DNA of 64,000 nt, from the NCBI RefSeq assembly GCF_019800665.1, contig NZ_JAHVKO010000003.1, positions 1 through 64,000 of the forward strand. Direction: 5' to 3'. Shown piece by piece: positions 45,503-53,711 of this stretch. Source of the DNA: Microbulbifer agarilyticus (lineage in GTDB: Bacteria > Pseudomonadota > Gammaproteobacteria > Pseudomonadales > Cellvibrionaceae). The notes beneath the pieces were generated by a model. That model worked only from the letters and a program-made list of their open reading frames with translations. It searched no databases and was not told the origin of the DNA. Position 1 is the first letter of the stretch. Every line of letters begins with the position of its first letter. The position numbers and the translations under genes are program-made.

Positions 45503-46717
45503 CTATGTTGTTGTTTGTTGTGGTGTGAGCGAAGCTGTCAGTGTCAGCAGGCTCGCAAACAACACGACAGTTCCAAGTAGCAGCGAAATACCCGTGACGC
45601 TCACTCCCTGATCCAGCAGAAGCCCTATCAGCAGTGGTGATACCGCAGTGGAAAGCACCATGCTCGCCTGGGAAACCGAGCGGATGGCGCCGAGATGCGT
45701 GGTGCCGTATCGCTCCGGCCATAGCGCACTGCTTGCAGTACCCGTTCCGGCCTGGCCGATACCAATCAAGGTTAAGTAAACGTACGGTAGCCACCATGCA
45801 TTGCTAAATGCGAGTAGTAGCAATGCCGTGAACATGGGTAGCAGGGCGACTGGCAGACTTCGCTGCGCACCAATTCGGTCCACGATGCTGCCCGCAAAAA
45901 ACAATGCGAGCAGATGCCCACCGGCATAGCCCGCAAAAGCGCCTGCCAATACCGAAAGAGACCACCCGCGTTCGCCGGCGATGGCACCCTGATGGAACAG
46001 TATCGCGGTCACTACAAACGGGGTCATTAACGCCGCGGGAAGCAGGCAGTAAAAGCCACGATCGCGAAGCACTTGAGCACGCGTATAGTGGTTATTGTTG
46101 TGATGAGTTGCTTCGGCCGACTGCGCACCTTGTTCACCCGCATGCCCCGCCAGCCAGTACAAGGCCGGCAAAACGCCAAGTACTAACACACCAGCGGAGA
46201 GCAGCCACACGCTGCGCCATCCTTGCTGCTCGACAATCAGCGAACCAGTGGTGGGGAGCAATGCTTCGGCGATTGGGAACCCCAGGGCGGCCAGCGCAAT
46301 CACTTTTCCCCGGTTTTCGGTGAAGTAGCGCCCGGCGGTGGTCATTCCCATGTGGGTCATAAATCCCTGGCCGGCAAACCGCAGCAGGAAAAATCCCGGC
46401 AACAGCATCCAGGCGCTGTGGGCAAGTCCCATTACCAGGCATCCAGCGGCCAACAGTAGGGAGCCGAGTATGGCCACGCGTCGTAGCGGCCAGTGATCAA
46501 TCAGGGTGCCGGCGCCCAGTAGTACAAGCGCGGAGAGGAGGGTGGCGGCACTGTAGCCTGCGCCGTACAAAATGTTGCTCAGGTTGAACTCAGCGCGCAG
46601 CGCGCCGCCAAAAATGGCGATAAAAAATGTCTGCCCGAAGCCAGACGCAGCCACCGCCACCAGCGCAAAAAAAGCGAGTTTGGGGTTGCTGCGAATAAAC
46701 TCTGGCAATGTGAGCAT
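45503..46717 (-). CDS. Major facilitator superfamily transporter
   Basis: A 404-residue membrane protein with about 12 hydrophobic helices and the weak MFS motifs expected after helix 2 (LIDHWPLRRVAILG) and helix 8 (IVDRIGAQRSLP). The N terminus (KLAFFALVAVAASGFGQTFF) and FFLLRFAGQGFMTHMGMTTAGRYF resemble oxalate/formate-antiporter-like and other uncharacterised MFS carriers. The substrate cannot be assigned. It starts 13 bases after psd and may be the last gene of the rsgA-rhdA-psd transcript. Confidence 0.88.
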   Translation of the reverse strand: MLTLPEFIRSNPKLAFFALVAVAASGFGQTFFIAIFGGALRAEFNLSNILYGAGYSAATLLSALVLLGAGTLIDHWPLRRVAILGSLLLAAGCLVMGLAHSAWMLLPGFFLLRFAGQGFMTHMGMTTAGRYFTENRGKVIALAALGFPIAEALLPTTGSLIVEQQGWRSVWLLSAGVLVLGVLPALYWLAGHAGEQGAQSAEATHHNNNHYTRAQVLRDRGFYCLLPAALMTPFVVTAILFHQGAIAGERGWSLSVLAGAFAGYAGGHLLALFFAGSIVDRIGAQRSLPVALLPMFTALLLLAFSNAWWLPYVYLTLIGIGQAGTGTASSALWPERYGTTHLGAIRSVSQASMVLSTAVSPLLIGLLLDQGVSVTGISLLLGTVVLFASLLTLTASLTPQQTTT

Positions 46718-46730
46718 GTTGGTTAAGGGG

Positions 46731-47582
46731 TTAAATCAGGTCTCCAAAATGCTCGCCCATTTTTACCGGGGTCTCCGCCGCGAGGCTTTCGAGCCAGTTC
46801 ACCTTGTCCGCACCGAACAGCAGTATCACGGTTGAGCCGAGTTTGAATCGGCCCATCTCGTCGCCTTTTTTCAGCGCGATCGGCTTCTGATCATCGTAGC
46901 GGGTGGTGCGGACCTGGCGCTTAATAGGCGCGACCTGCCCGGCCCAGACGGTTTCGATGGCGGCGACAATCATCGCGCCCACAAGAATCATGGCCATGGG
47001 GCCGGCGGCGGTGTCAAAGATACAGACCAGACGCTCGTTGCGCGCAAACAGGCGCGGTACGTTTTCGGCGGTGGTGGTGTTTACCGAGAACAGTTCACCG
47101 GGCACGTAGATCATGCGTTGTAGAACGCCATCCAGCGGCATATGAACGCGGTGATAATCTTTTGGAGAGAGGTATACGGTGGCGAACTTACCGCCGGTAA
47201 ACTGTGCGGCGACCTCGGGATCGCCGCCGACCAGTTCGAGCAGGCTGTAGTCCTGGCCTTTGGCCTGGAAGATTCTGCCGTTGTGAATTTCACCCAGCTG
47301 GCTGATGGCGCCATCGGCACAGCCGGCGATGGTTTTCTCACCTTCTGCGATGGGGCGTGCGCCTTCTTTTAGGGCGCGGGTGAAGAAATCGTTGAAACAG
47401 GTGTACGCCGTGTAATCTTCTTCCAGTGCCTCGCTCATATCGACTTTGTATTTTTCCACGAACCACTTGGTGAACGGGTTTTTAATACCGCCGATGCGGG
47501 TTTCTGCCAGCCAGCCGGCGGCTCTCGAGAGCAGGTGCTGGGGGGTGATGTACTGCAGGAAGATGAATAATTTCGGGTGCAT
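46731..47582 (-). CDS. psd: Phosphatidylserine decarboxylase
   Basis: Psd makes phosphatidylethanolamine at the inner membrane. The 283-residue proenzyme cleaves itself at the LGST motif ([14 protein letters not shown], near the C terminus), where the serine becomes the pyruvoyl group. Other marks are [28 protein letters not shown] and PGELFSVN. In E. coli and Pseudomonas psd is close to rsgA and orn; here rhdA and a 193-base gap with a large inverted-repeat element lie between. Confidence 0.97.
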   Translation of the reverse strand: MHPKLFIFLQYITPQHLLSRAAGWLAETRIGGIKNPFTKWFVEKYKVDMSEALEEDYTAYTCFNDFFTRALKEGARPIAEGEKTIAGCADGAISQLGEIHNGRIFQAKGQDYSLLELVGGDPEVAAQFTGGKFATVYLSPKDYHRVHMPLDGVLQRMIYVPGELFSVNTTTAENVPRLFARNERLVCIFDTAAGPMAMILVGAMIVAAIETVWAGQVAPIKRQVRTTRYDDQKPIALKKGDEMGRFKLGSTVILLFGADKVNWLESLAAETPVKMGEHFGDLI

Positions 47583-47619
47583 TTGGGTTTGGTGGTCCCG
47601 TTGGTTGTGGTTCTGTGGC

Positions 47620-47730
47620 GTCCGGGTAGCAGGTTCGGGTTTTCAGGACCGCTGTAAACCCATCCCTGGGCGCTGCGGCGCAAACCTCCTGTTTGCGACG
47701 CTCCTGAAAACCCGAACCCGCTACCCGGAC
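47620..47730. mobile_element. 111-base inverted-repeat element, MITE/REP-like
   Basis: Two 29-base arms (47620-47648 and 47702-47730) are inverted copies with one mismatch; each contains GGTTCGGGTTTTCAGGA or its complement. Inside, CGCAAAC (47679-47685) and GTTTGCG (47691-47697) form a second hairpin. The whole unit would fold into a long cruciform or RNA stem. It lies between co-directional rhdA and psd and codes for nothing itself. I recognise it as resembling intergenic repeats common in marine gammaproteobacteria, but only one copy is present in this window. Confidence 0.75.
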
Positions 47731-47775
47731 TTAGCTTCAAAATTTGTGCTGGGTAAGTTTTCGAAAACCTTTTGT

Positions 47776-48582
47776 TTAATTTTCTATCGGCGTATCCGAC
47801 AGATTGCCCCATTCGCTCCACGAGCCGGGGTAGGCTTTGATCGGCAATCCCAGGGATTTTCCTACCAGCCAGGTAAACGCTGAACGGTGGTGGCTCTGGC
47901 AGTGGGTGGCAATTTCTTTGCTGCCATCAATGCCCAGCGCCGCGAGAAATTCTTTGGCGTCTTCGCGAATACGCAGGTCGCGCTGTGGATCCATCAGTTG
48001 TGTCCACTCGCAATTGATCGCACCGGGGATATGGCCTCCGCGCATGGCCACCATGCGCTCGCCGCTGTATTCCAAGGGGGAGCGTGCGTCCCAGATTTGC
48101 AGGTCGTTTTGACCGAGGCGTTGCTGGATTTGTTCCGCATCAATCATGGGAGCGTCGTCGGCGATGCTGACTGTGATGCTGCTTGGGGTAACGGTGGCAT
48201 CTTCGGTTGTCAGCGGCAGGCCGGCATTTTTCCACGCGGTCATGCCGCCATTTAAATAACTGTATTTTGTGTGACCGATGACTTCGAGTGTCCACAGCAG
48301 GCGTCCAGCCCAACCACCGCCTTCGTCATCGCAGGCGACGATGTGGGTATCCGGCGTGAGGCCGATGGCCTGCATTACCTGAGTGAGGCGCTCGATTGAG
48401 GGCAGCTTGCCCGGTGCCGGAGGGGTGCCGGCCATCAGGGCCTGAAAGGGTAGGCCTAGTGCGCCGGGAATGTGGCCCGCAAGGTAGTTTTGCGAGCTGC
48501 TCAGGTCGATCACACGGATTTCTTCGTGCTCGAGCAGCGAAGCCAGTTGTTCAGGTTCCAGTATCAGTGGGATATCACTCAC
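47776..48582 (-). CDS. rhdA: Rhodanese-type sulfurtransferase, RhdA-like
   Basis: A 268-residue two-domain rhodanese. The C-terminal domain has the active-site loop CQSHHRS, nearly the CQTHHRS of Azotobacter and Pseudomonas RhdA and unlike the CGSGVT loop of mercaptopyruvate enzymes; the N-terminal domain (CDDEGGGWAGRLLW) has a cysteine outside the active-site position. It transfers sulfane sulfur from thiosulfate, with the true partner unknown. A long in-frame extension is rejected: GTG 48582 has AAGGAA seven bases before it, and that site is duplicated. rsgA lies upstream by 73 bases. Confidence 0.93.
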   Translation of the reverse strand: MSDIPLILEPEQLASLLEHEEIRVIDLSSSQNYLAGHIPGALGLPFQALMAGTPPAPGKLPSIERLTQVMQAIGLTPDTHIVACDDEGGGWAGRLLWTLEVIGHTKYSYLNGGMTAWKNAGLPLTTEDATVTPSSITVSIADDAPMIDAEQIQQRLGQNDLQIWDARSPLEYSGERMVAMRGGHIPGAINCEWTQLMDPQRDLRIREDAKEFLAALGIDGSKEIATHCQSHHRSAFTWLVGKSLGLPIKAYPGSWSEWGNLSDTPIEN

Positions 48583-48588
48583 GCAGGG

Positions 48589-48637
48589 TTCCTTGTTGCA
48601 TTCCTTGTTGTGGGTAGCAAGTTGTGGGCAGTAAGTT
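48589..48637. repeat. Short tandem repeats in the rsgA-rhdA gap, duplicating the ribosome site
   Basis: TTCCTTGTTG occurs at 48589-48598 and again at 48601-48610, and a 14-base unit (GTGGGTAGCAAGTT / GTGGGCAGTAAGTT, 48610-48637) is repeated with two changes. On the transcribed strand the first repeat gives two AAGGAA sites, one 7 and one 19 bases before the rhdA start. Confidence 0.7.
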
Positions 48638-48655
48638 GCCGCCGGTCTGTTGGGC

Positions 48656-49687
48656 TCAGTCATTTTCCAAGCTGTTGCGCAGGTGCAGGAAGCTGTCCAT
48701 ACGGCGTTGGCTGATGTCGCCGCGCTCGAGGGCCTCCTGAATGGCACAGCCGGGTTCGCTCTGGTGGCGGCAATCACGGAAGCGGCAGTGGCCGATAAAC
48801 GGACGAAATTCCACATAACCTTCCAGCAGCGCTTGTTCGCTCATGTGCCAGATGCCGAACTCTCTAATGCCGGGGGAGTCTATCAGATCGCCACCACTGG
48901 GCAGGTGAAACAGTTCCGCCGCCGTGGTGGTGTGGGTACCCTTGCCCGTGGCTTCAGACAGGGCGCCGGTGCGGGCATCGGCGCTGGGGAGCAGGCCGTT
49001 GATCAGCGAGGATTTGCCGACCCCGGATTGGCCGACGAACACGCTGGTGCCCTCGGCCAGTGTTTCCAGTAGCTTGTCGAGTCCCTCGCCGGTTTTGGTA
49101 GAGAGTTTCAGTACCGGATAGCCCAGGTCTGGATAGGGCTGGAGCAGGTCTTCCAGGTGTTCCCGGTTGCTGTCGTCGATCAGGTCTATCTTGTTGAGCA
49201 GCAATAGAGGCTGAATACCGGTGGTCTCGGCTGCCACCAGATAGCGATCGATGGCGTTGGCAAAAGGTTCCGGATAGGGCGCGATGACGATCAGGATGCG
49301 ATCGATATTGGCGGCCACGGTTTTCATGTCGCCATAGCGATCTGGGCGCTGCAATTCCGAATGGCGCGGCAGGCGCGCACCGACCACGCCGAGGCCGCCG
49401 GTGGCATCGCCGGTGGCCGGGTTCCAGGCGACCTTGTCACCGGTGACGAGAGTGTCGATATTGGCGCGCACATGGCAGCGTTGTCGCAACTGGCTATCGG
49501 TTTCACTCTCCACCAGTACCTGTGAGCCATAGTTGGCGATGACCATTCCGGTCTGCTCTGGGCCCAGGTCGCCTTCTTCCGCCGCCTGATCCAGGTTTTC
49601 TTCGCGTTTGCGTGCGCGGGCCTCCCGCTCCTGCTGGATCTTGGCGATGCGCCACTGCTGGCGGCGGTTGAGTTTGCGTTTGCTCAT
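48656..49687 (-). CDS. rsgA: RsgA, ribosome small-subunit assembly GTPase
   Basis: RsgA is a circularly permuted GTPase acting in late 30S subunit maturation. The 343-residue protein has an N-terminal basic helix and OB domain, G motifs in permuted order (LLNKIDL before GQSGVGKSSLIN, then DSPGIREF), and the C-terminal zinc motif CRFRDCRHQSEPGC. ATG 49687 is preferred over a 30-residue longer reading because MSKRKLNRRQQWR is the family start. Divergent from orn, as in E. coli. motAB, which separate it from rhdA in Pseudomonas, are absent. Confidence 0.97.
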   Translation of the reverse strand: MSKRKLNRRQQWRIAKIQQEREARARKREENLDQAAEEGDLGPEQTGMVIANYGSQVLVESETDSQLRQRCHVRANIDTLVTGDKVAWNPATGDATGGLGVVGARLPRHSELQRPDRYGDMKTVAANIDRILIVIAPYPEPFANAIDRYLVAAETTGIQPLLLLNKIDLIDDSNREHLEDLLQPYPDLGYPVLKLSTKTGEGLDKLLETLAEGTSVFVGQSGVGKSSLINGLLPSADARTGALSEATGKGTHTTTAAELFHLPSGGDLIDSPGIREFGIWHMSEQALLEGYVEFRPFIGHCRFRDCRHQSEPGCAIQEALERGDISQRRMDSFLHLRNSLEND

Positions 49688-49811
49688 GAGGGCTCGGGTT
49701 GTGGAAAGCGGCGGATTATAACTTGCATCGCTAGGTGGTTGCGGTACCTTCCTCGCTATCGTCCAATTTAATGGCAACTGGCCGCGGGATGCGGCAGTTA
49801 AGGAGACTATT

Positions 49812-50354
49812 GTGGATCAGAATAATCTGATCTGGATCGATCTGGAAATGACTGGCCTGGATCCGGAGAAAGAGCGCATTATTGAAATCGCCACCGTGGT
49901 GACGGATTCGCGCCTGAACGTGCTGGCAGAAGGGCCGGTCATGGCGATTCACCAGAGCGATGCGCTGCTGGCGGCCATGGACGACTGGAATACCGAGCAG
50001 CACGGCGGTTCCGGGCTGGTGGCCCGGGTCAAGGATTCCAGTATCAGTGAGCATCAAGCGGAGCGGGAAACCATTGAATTCCTCCGTCACTGGGTACCAG
50101 AGGGGGCTTCCCCGATGTGCGGCAACTCTATCGGCCAGGATCGCCGCTTTCTGGTGAAGTATATGCCGCTACTGGAGCAGTACTTCCACTACCGGAATCT
50201 GGATGTAAGTTCGGTGAAGGAGCTGGCGCGACGCTGGCGCCCGGATGTGCTGGATGGGGTAAAGAAGACCTCGTCGCACCTGGCCATGGACGATATTCAC
50301 GACTCCATTAACGAGTTGAAGCACTATCGCGAGCACTTTTTTCGCATGAGTTGA
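49812..50354 (+). CDS. orn: Oligoribonuclease
   Basis: Orn degrades RNA dinucleotides, including pGpG from cyclic-di-GMP breakdown. The 180-residue DEDDh exonuclease shows [45 protein letters not shown] and [11 protein letters not shown], with the catalytic Asp/Glu residues and the general-base His. GTG 49812 follows AAGGAGA at 49800-49806. Divergent from rsgA with a shared promoter region of 124 bases. Confidence 0.98.
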   Translation: MDQNNLIWIDLEMTGLDPEKERIIEIATVVTDSRLNVLAEGPVMAIHQSDALLAAMDDWNTEQHGGSGLVARVKDSSISEHQAERETIEFLRHWVPEGASPMCGNSIGQDRRFLVKYMPLLEQYFHYRNLDVSSVKELARRWRPDVLDGVKKTSSHLAMDDIHDSINELKHYREHFFRMS

Positions 50355-50367
50355 TGCAGCCGCAGAT

Positions 50368-51480
50368 TTAGCTGCGTTTAATTTTACGCTTCCTGCGCCG
50401 CCCACTGCGCAAACGTTGTAGCGCCCACTGGATGTGCTCGGCCACCAGCGGCGTCGCTGAATCGAGTTGCTCTTCGAGCGCGCTGATCACTTCCGGGGTG
50501 GCGTCGGCATTTCCCAGCGCTACCGCCAGGTTGCGCTGCCAGCGTTCAAATCCAATGCGGCGAATCGCCGATCCCTCGGTCTTTTTCAGGAATTCCTGCT
50601 CCGTCCAGCGAAACAGGTCTGTTAGTTCGCCGCTGTCGAGGCCGTGGCGCGGGTGAAAGTCCTGTTCCGAGGTGGGTTTGGCGAACTTGTTCCAGGGGCA
50701 GATGATCTGGCAGTCGTCGCAACCAAATACGCGGTTACCCATGGGTTCGCGAAATTCCTCGGGGATCGGGCCTTTGTTTTCAATGGTGAGATAGGAAATG
50801 CAGCGGCGTGCGTCCAGGGTGTAGGCATCGATAAACGCATCGGTGGGGCACACCTTGAGGCAGGCGGTGCATTCGCCGCATTGATTGGGCTCGTCACTTA
50901 CATCCACCGGTAGTGGCAGATTGGTGTAGATCTCACCGAGAAAAAACCAGCTGCCGGCCTCGCTGTTGATCACCATGCAGTTCTTGCCGATCCAGCCGAG
51001 CCCGGCCTTTTCCGCCAGTGCCCGCTCCATCACCGGTGCGCTGTCGGTAAAAGCGCGGCCCTGGGCGGGGATGCCGCGCTCTTCACAATACCGGTCGATC
51101 TGTTGCGCCAGTTGTGCCAGTCGCTTGCGGATTAACTTGTGGTAATCGCGGCCGTTGGCGTAGCGGGAAACATAGGCCTTGCCGGGGTCTTTCAGCACCT
51201 GCACCGGCTGGGTATCCGGAGGCAAATAGTCCAAGCGCACGCTGATCACCCGCAACGTGCCCTCTTCGAGTAAGCCCGGCCGCCAGCGTTTGTCGCCATG
51301 GGCGCCCATCCACTCCATATCGCCGTTGTAACCCGCATCCAGCCAGTGTTGCAGGCGCTCGCCGTGTTTTTCCAGCCGACAATCGGTAATTCCAACCTGC
51401 TGGAAACCCAGCTCCCGCCCCCACACGCGAATCTGTGTGGCGAGTTCTGCCATGGTCTGAGAGTCGGGGGTATTGCTCAT
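50368..51480 (-). CDS. queG: Epoxyqueuosine reductase
   Basis: QueG does the last step of queuosine tRNA modification, reducing epoxyqueuosine with cobalamin and two 4Fe-4S clusters. The 370-residue protein has VRLDYL and YARGRDYHK-like SRYANGRDYHKLIRKRL, DSAPVMERALAEKAGLGWIG, the cysteine motifs CGECTACLKVCPTDA and CDDCQIICPWNKF, and a basic C-terminal tail (RRKRKIKRS). It converges with orn (13-base gap) and is divergent from the nnr gene. Confidence 0.97.
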   Translation of the reverse strand: MSNTPDSQTMAELATQIRVWGRELGFQQVGITDCRLEKHGERLQHWLDAGYNGDMEWMGAHGDKRWRPGLLEEGTLRVISVRLDYLPPDTQPVQVLKDPGKAYVSRYANGRDYHKLIRKRLAQLAQQIDRYCEERGIPAQGRAFTDSAPVMERALAEKAGLGWIGKNCMVINSEAGSWFFLGEIYTNLPLPVDVSDEPNQCGECTACLKVCPTDAFIDAYTLDARRCISYLTIENKGPIPEEFREPMGNRVFGCDDCQIICPWNKFAKPTSEQDFHPRHGLDSGELTDLFRWTEQEFLKKTEGSAIRRIGFERWQRNLAVALGNADATPEVISALEEQLDSATPLVAEHIQWALQRLRSGRRRKRKIKRS

Positions 51481-51601
51481 TCGTCAGTATTGGGGAAATT
51501 GGCACTGGCCGCGTGCGGCGGTTCGCTGGTTGAGGCGGTATAATTGCCGGTATTTTGCCACAGTTTAAAAATTGACCACAGCAGGAATGCAGTACTCGCT
51601 T

Positions 51602-53125
51602 ATGTCGGACACCATGGAACGTCAGAATTTTGCCCCAACCCCCGCTGCTGAGCCGCAAATACTCTACAGTGCTGCAGCCGTGCGCCAGCTCGACCAACTG
51701 GTGATTAACCAGCAGAAAATCCCCGGGCTCGCGTTGATGAAGCGCGCCGGACGCGCGGCATTTGGCTGCCTGCGTCATCGCTGGCCTGAGGTGGCCGAAA
51801 TTCAGGTTTTCTGTGGTGGTGGCAACAATGGCGGTGATGGCTATGTGATTGCCGGCCTCGCCGCCCAGCGCCAGATTCCGGTGACGGTGTTTATGGGGGT
51901 GCCGGTAGAGAAGCTGAAGGGGGAAGCGCTGGAGGCATACGGCTTTGCCGAGCGTGAGGGTGCCGAGTTGGTGTCGACCATTGACGCCATGCCGGCGGTG
52001 GGGAAAAACACCGTACTGGTGGATGCCTTGCTGGGTACCGGATTCAGCGGTGCGCTGCGCAGCCCGGTGGATGCAGCGGTGGCGCATATCAATGGCGCAG
52101 GTGTTCCGGTATTGGCCGTGGATCTGCCGTCGGGCCTCAATGCCGATAGCGGCTTTGCCGAGCAGGCGGTCTCTGCGGATGTAACCGTGACATTTATTGG
52201 GCGCAAGGCTGGTTTGTTTCTGGGGCGGGGGCCCGCGCTTACCGGTGATGTTGTATTCGACGATCTGGGTGCGGCTGCCGAGATTTATCCACAGGTGCAG
52301 GGTATGTTACTGCGCCATACTGCAGAGAGCCTTGCGCGACTGCCGGCGCGCACGGCGGACAGTTACAAGAACCAATTTGGTCATGTGATGATCGTCGGCG
52401 GAGACCACGGTTTTGGGGGCGCTGCCATGATGGCTGCAGAGGCTGCGGCGCGCACCGGGAGTGGCCTGATCTCGCTCGCCACCCGCCCGGAGCATGTAGT
52501 GGCGTCACTGACCCGCCGCCCGGAGGTGATGGCACATCCGGTGGTTTCCGGGCAGGAGCTGGAGCCTTTGCTGGAGATGCCCAGTGTTATTGCAGTGGGG
52601 CCGGGGCTGGGCCGGTCGCCGTGGAGTGAACAATTACTGGCCCGCGCGGGCCGCGCACAGGCGGCGCTGGTGCTGGACGCGGATGCGCTGAACATTCTGG
52701 CCGGTGGGCGGGTTCTCGCCGGTATCAAGCGTGATGACTGGGTGCTGACACCCCACATTGGGGAAGCGGCGCGCCTGTTGCAGGTTTCCAACGCGGAGGT
52801 GAACGCAGACCCGGTGGCCGCAGCGCGCGCGATTCAGGAAAAATTCAGTGGCGTGGTGATATTAAAGGGCGCAGGTACTGTGATTGCCCACCGCGAAGGC
52901 GCCGATGTGATCAATACCGGCAACCCGGGTATGGCCTCCGGAGGCATGGGAGACCTGCTTACCGGGGTAATCGCATCCCTTATCGGGCAGGGTATGGCAC
53001 TGCCGCAGGCGGCGCGCCTTGGGGTGTGGCTGCACGGCGAAGCGGGTAATCGCGCGGCCGCCGATGGCCAGCGCGGCCTGTTAGCTACGGACTTGTTGCC
53101 GCATATCCGCGCACTTGTGGACTGA
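51602..53125 (+). CDS. nnr: Bifunctional NAD(P)HX epimerase/dehydratase
   Basis: This fused protein repairs hydrated NADH and NADPH. The N-terminal YjeF_N epimerase domain (about residues 1-215) has VFCGGGNNGGDGYVIA and DALLGTGFSG; the C-terminal ADP/ATP-dependent dehydratase domain has MIVGGDHGFGGAAMMAAEAA, GPGLGRSPWS, DADALNIL and NTGNPGMASGGMGDLLTG. Starts at 51572 (TTG) and 51587 (ATG) are possible; 51602 is chosen as a usual length, giving 507 residues. tsaE follows after 35 bases. Confidence 0.96.
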   Translation: MSDTMERQNFAPTPAAEPQILYSAAAVRQLDQLVINQQKIPGLALMKRAGRAAFGCLRHRWPEVAEIQVFCGGGNNGGDGYVIAGLAAQRQIPVTVFMGVPVEKLKGEALEAYGFAEREGAELVSTIDAMPAVGKNTVLVDALLGTGFSGALRSPVDAAVAHINGAGVPVLAVDLPSGLNADSGFAEQAVSADVTVTFIGRKAGLFLGRGPALTGDVVFDDLGAAAEIYPQVQGMLLRHTAESLARLPARTADSYKNQFGHVMIVGGDHGFGGAAMMAAEAAARTGSGLISLATRPEHVVASLTRRPEVMAHPVVSGQELEPLLEMPSVIAVGPGLGRSPWSEQLLARAGRAQAALVLDADALNILAGGRVLAGIKRDDWVLTPHIGEAARLLQVSNAEVNADPVAAARAIQEKFSGVVILKGAGTVIAHREGADVINTGNPGMASGGMGDLLTGVIASLIGQGMALPQAARLGVWLHGEAGNRAAADGQRGLLATDLLPHIRALVD

Positions 53126-53160
53126 AGCCTGAGTTGAAGCGTTAATAGGGGCTAGTAATC

Positions 53161-53658
53161 TTGGACGGTAAGCTTGTGGAAAAAGTGCTGTATTTGCCGG
53201 ATGAGTCTGCCACCGTGGCGGCCGGCGAGACGCTCGGTGAAGCGTGCCGCGTCTCTGGTATGAGCGCCGGCCTGGTGTTTTTTCTCGGCGGTCAGTTGGG
53301 TGCCGGCAAAACCACATTCAGCCGCGGTGTGTTACGTGCATTTGGGCATCGCGGTGCGGTAAAAAGCCCCACATACACCCTGGTGGAACCTTATGAGTTT
53401 CCCTCAGAACGGGTATACCACTTTGACCTGTATCGTCTCGGCGATGCAGAGGAGTTGGAGTATATGGGGGTGCGGGATTATTTTGGCCCCGGTAGCCTGA
53501 GCCTGGTGGAGTGGTCCGAGCGGGGCGCTGGCATTTTGCCGACTCCGGACCTGCAGATTGAATTGCAGCTGCAGGGAGAAGGGCGCAGTCTAAAATTAAC
53601 CGCAGCCAGTGACGCCGGTACCGAGGTGCTGGGCAGGGCGCTTTTTGACCCAGGCTGA
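53161..53658 (+). CDS. tsaE: TsaE, tRNA t6A synthesis ATPase
   Basis: TsaE works with TsaB and TsaD in making the t6A modification at position 37 of ANN-decoding tRNAs. The 165-residue P-loop protein has GGQLGAGKTTFSRG, KSPTYTLVEPYE, YHFDLYRL and the SLVEWSERG motif. It is read from TTG 53161 with GGGG about ten bases upstream; GTG 53176 is an alternative. It lies in the conserved nnr-tsaE-ami-mutL-miaA order. Confidence 0.95.
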   Translation: MDGKLVEKVLYLPDESATVAAGETLGEACRVSGMSAGLVFFLGGQLGAGKTTFSRGVLRAFGHRGAVKSPTYTLVEPYEFPSERVYHFDLYRLGDAEELEYMGVRDYFGPGSLSLVEWSERGAGILPTPDLQIELQLQGEGRSLKLTAASDAGTEVLGRALFDPG

Positions 53659-53711
53659 CTCGGCTTGCAGGGTACAGTTCGAGCACGCGGACGATAAACA
53701 GGGCAATAATA

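Noticed and set aside
47435..47821. Leftward ORF overlapping the 111-base repeat and the start of psd
   Set aside because: It is a translation of the repeat element plus frame-shifted psd; such products are common false annotations.
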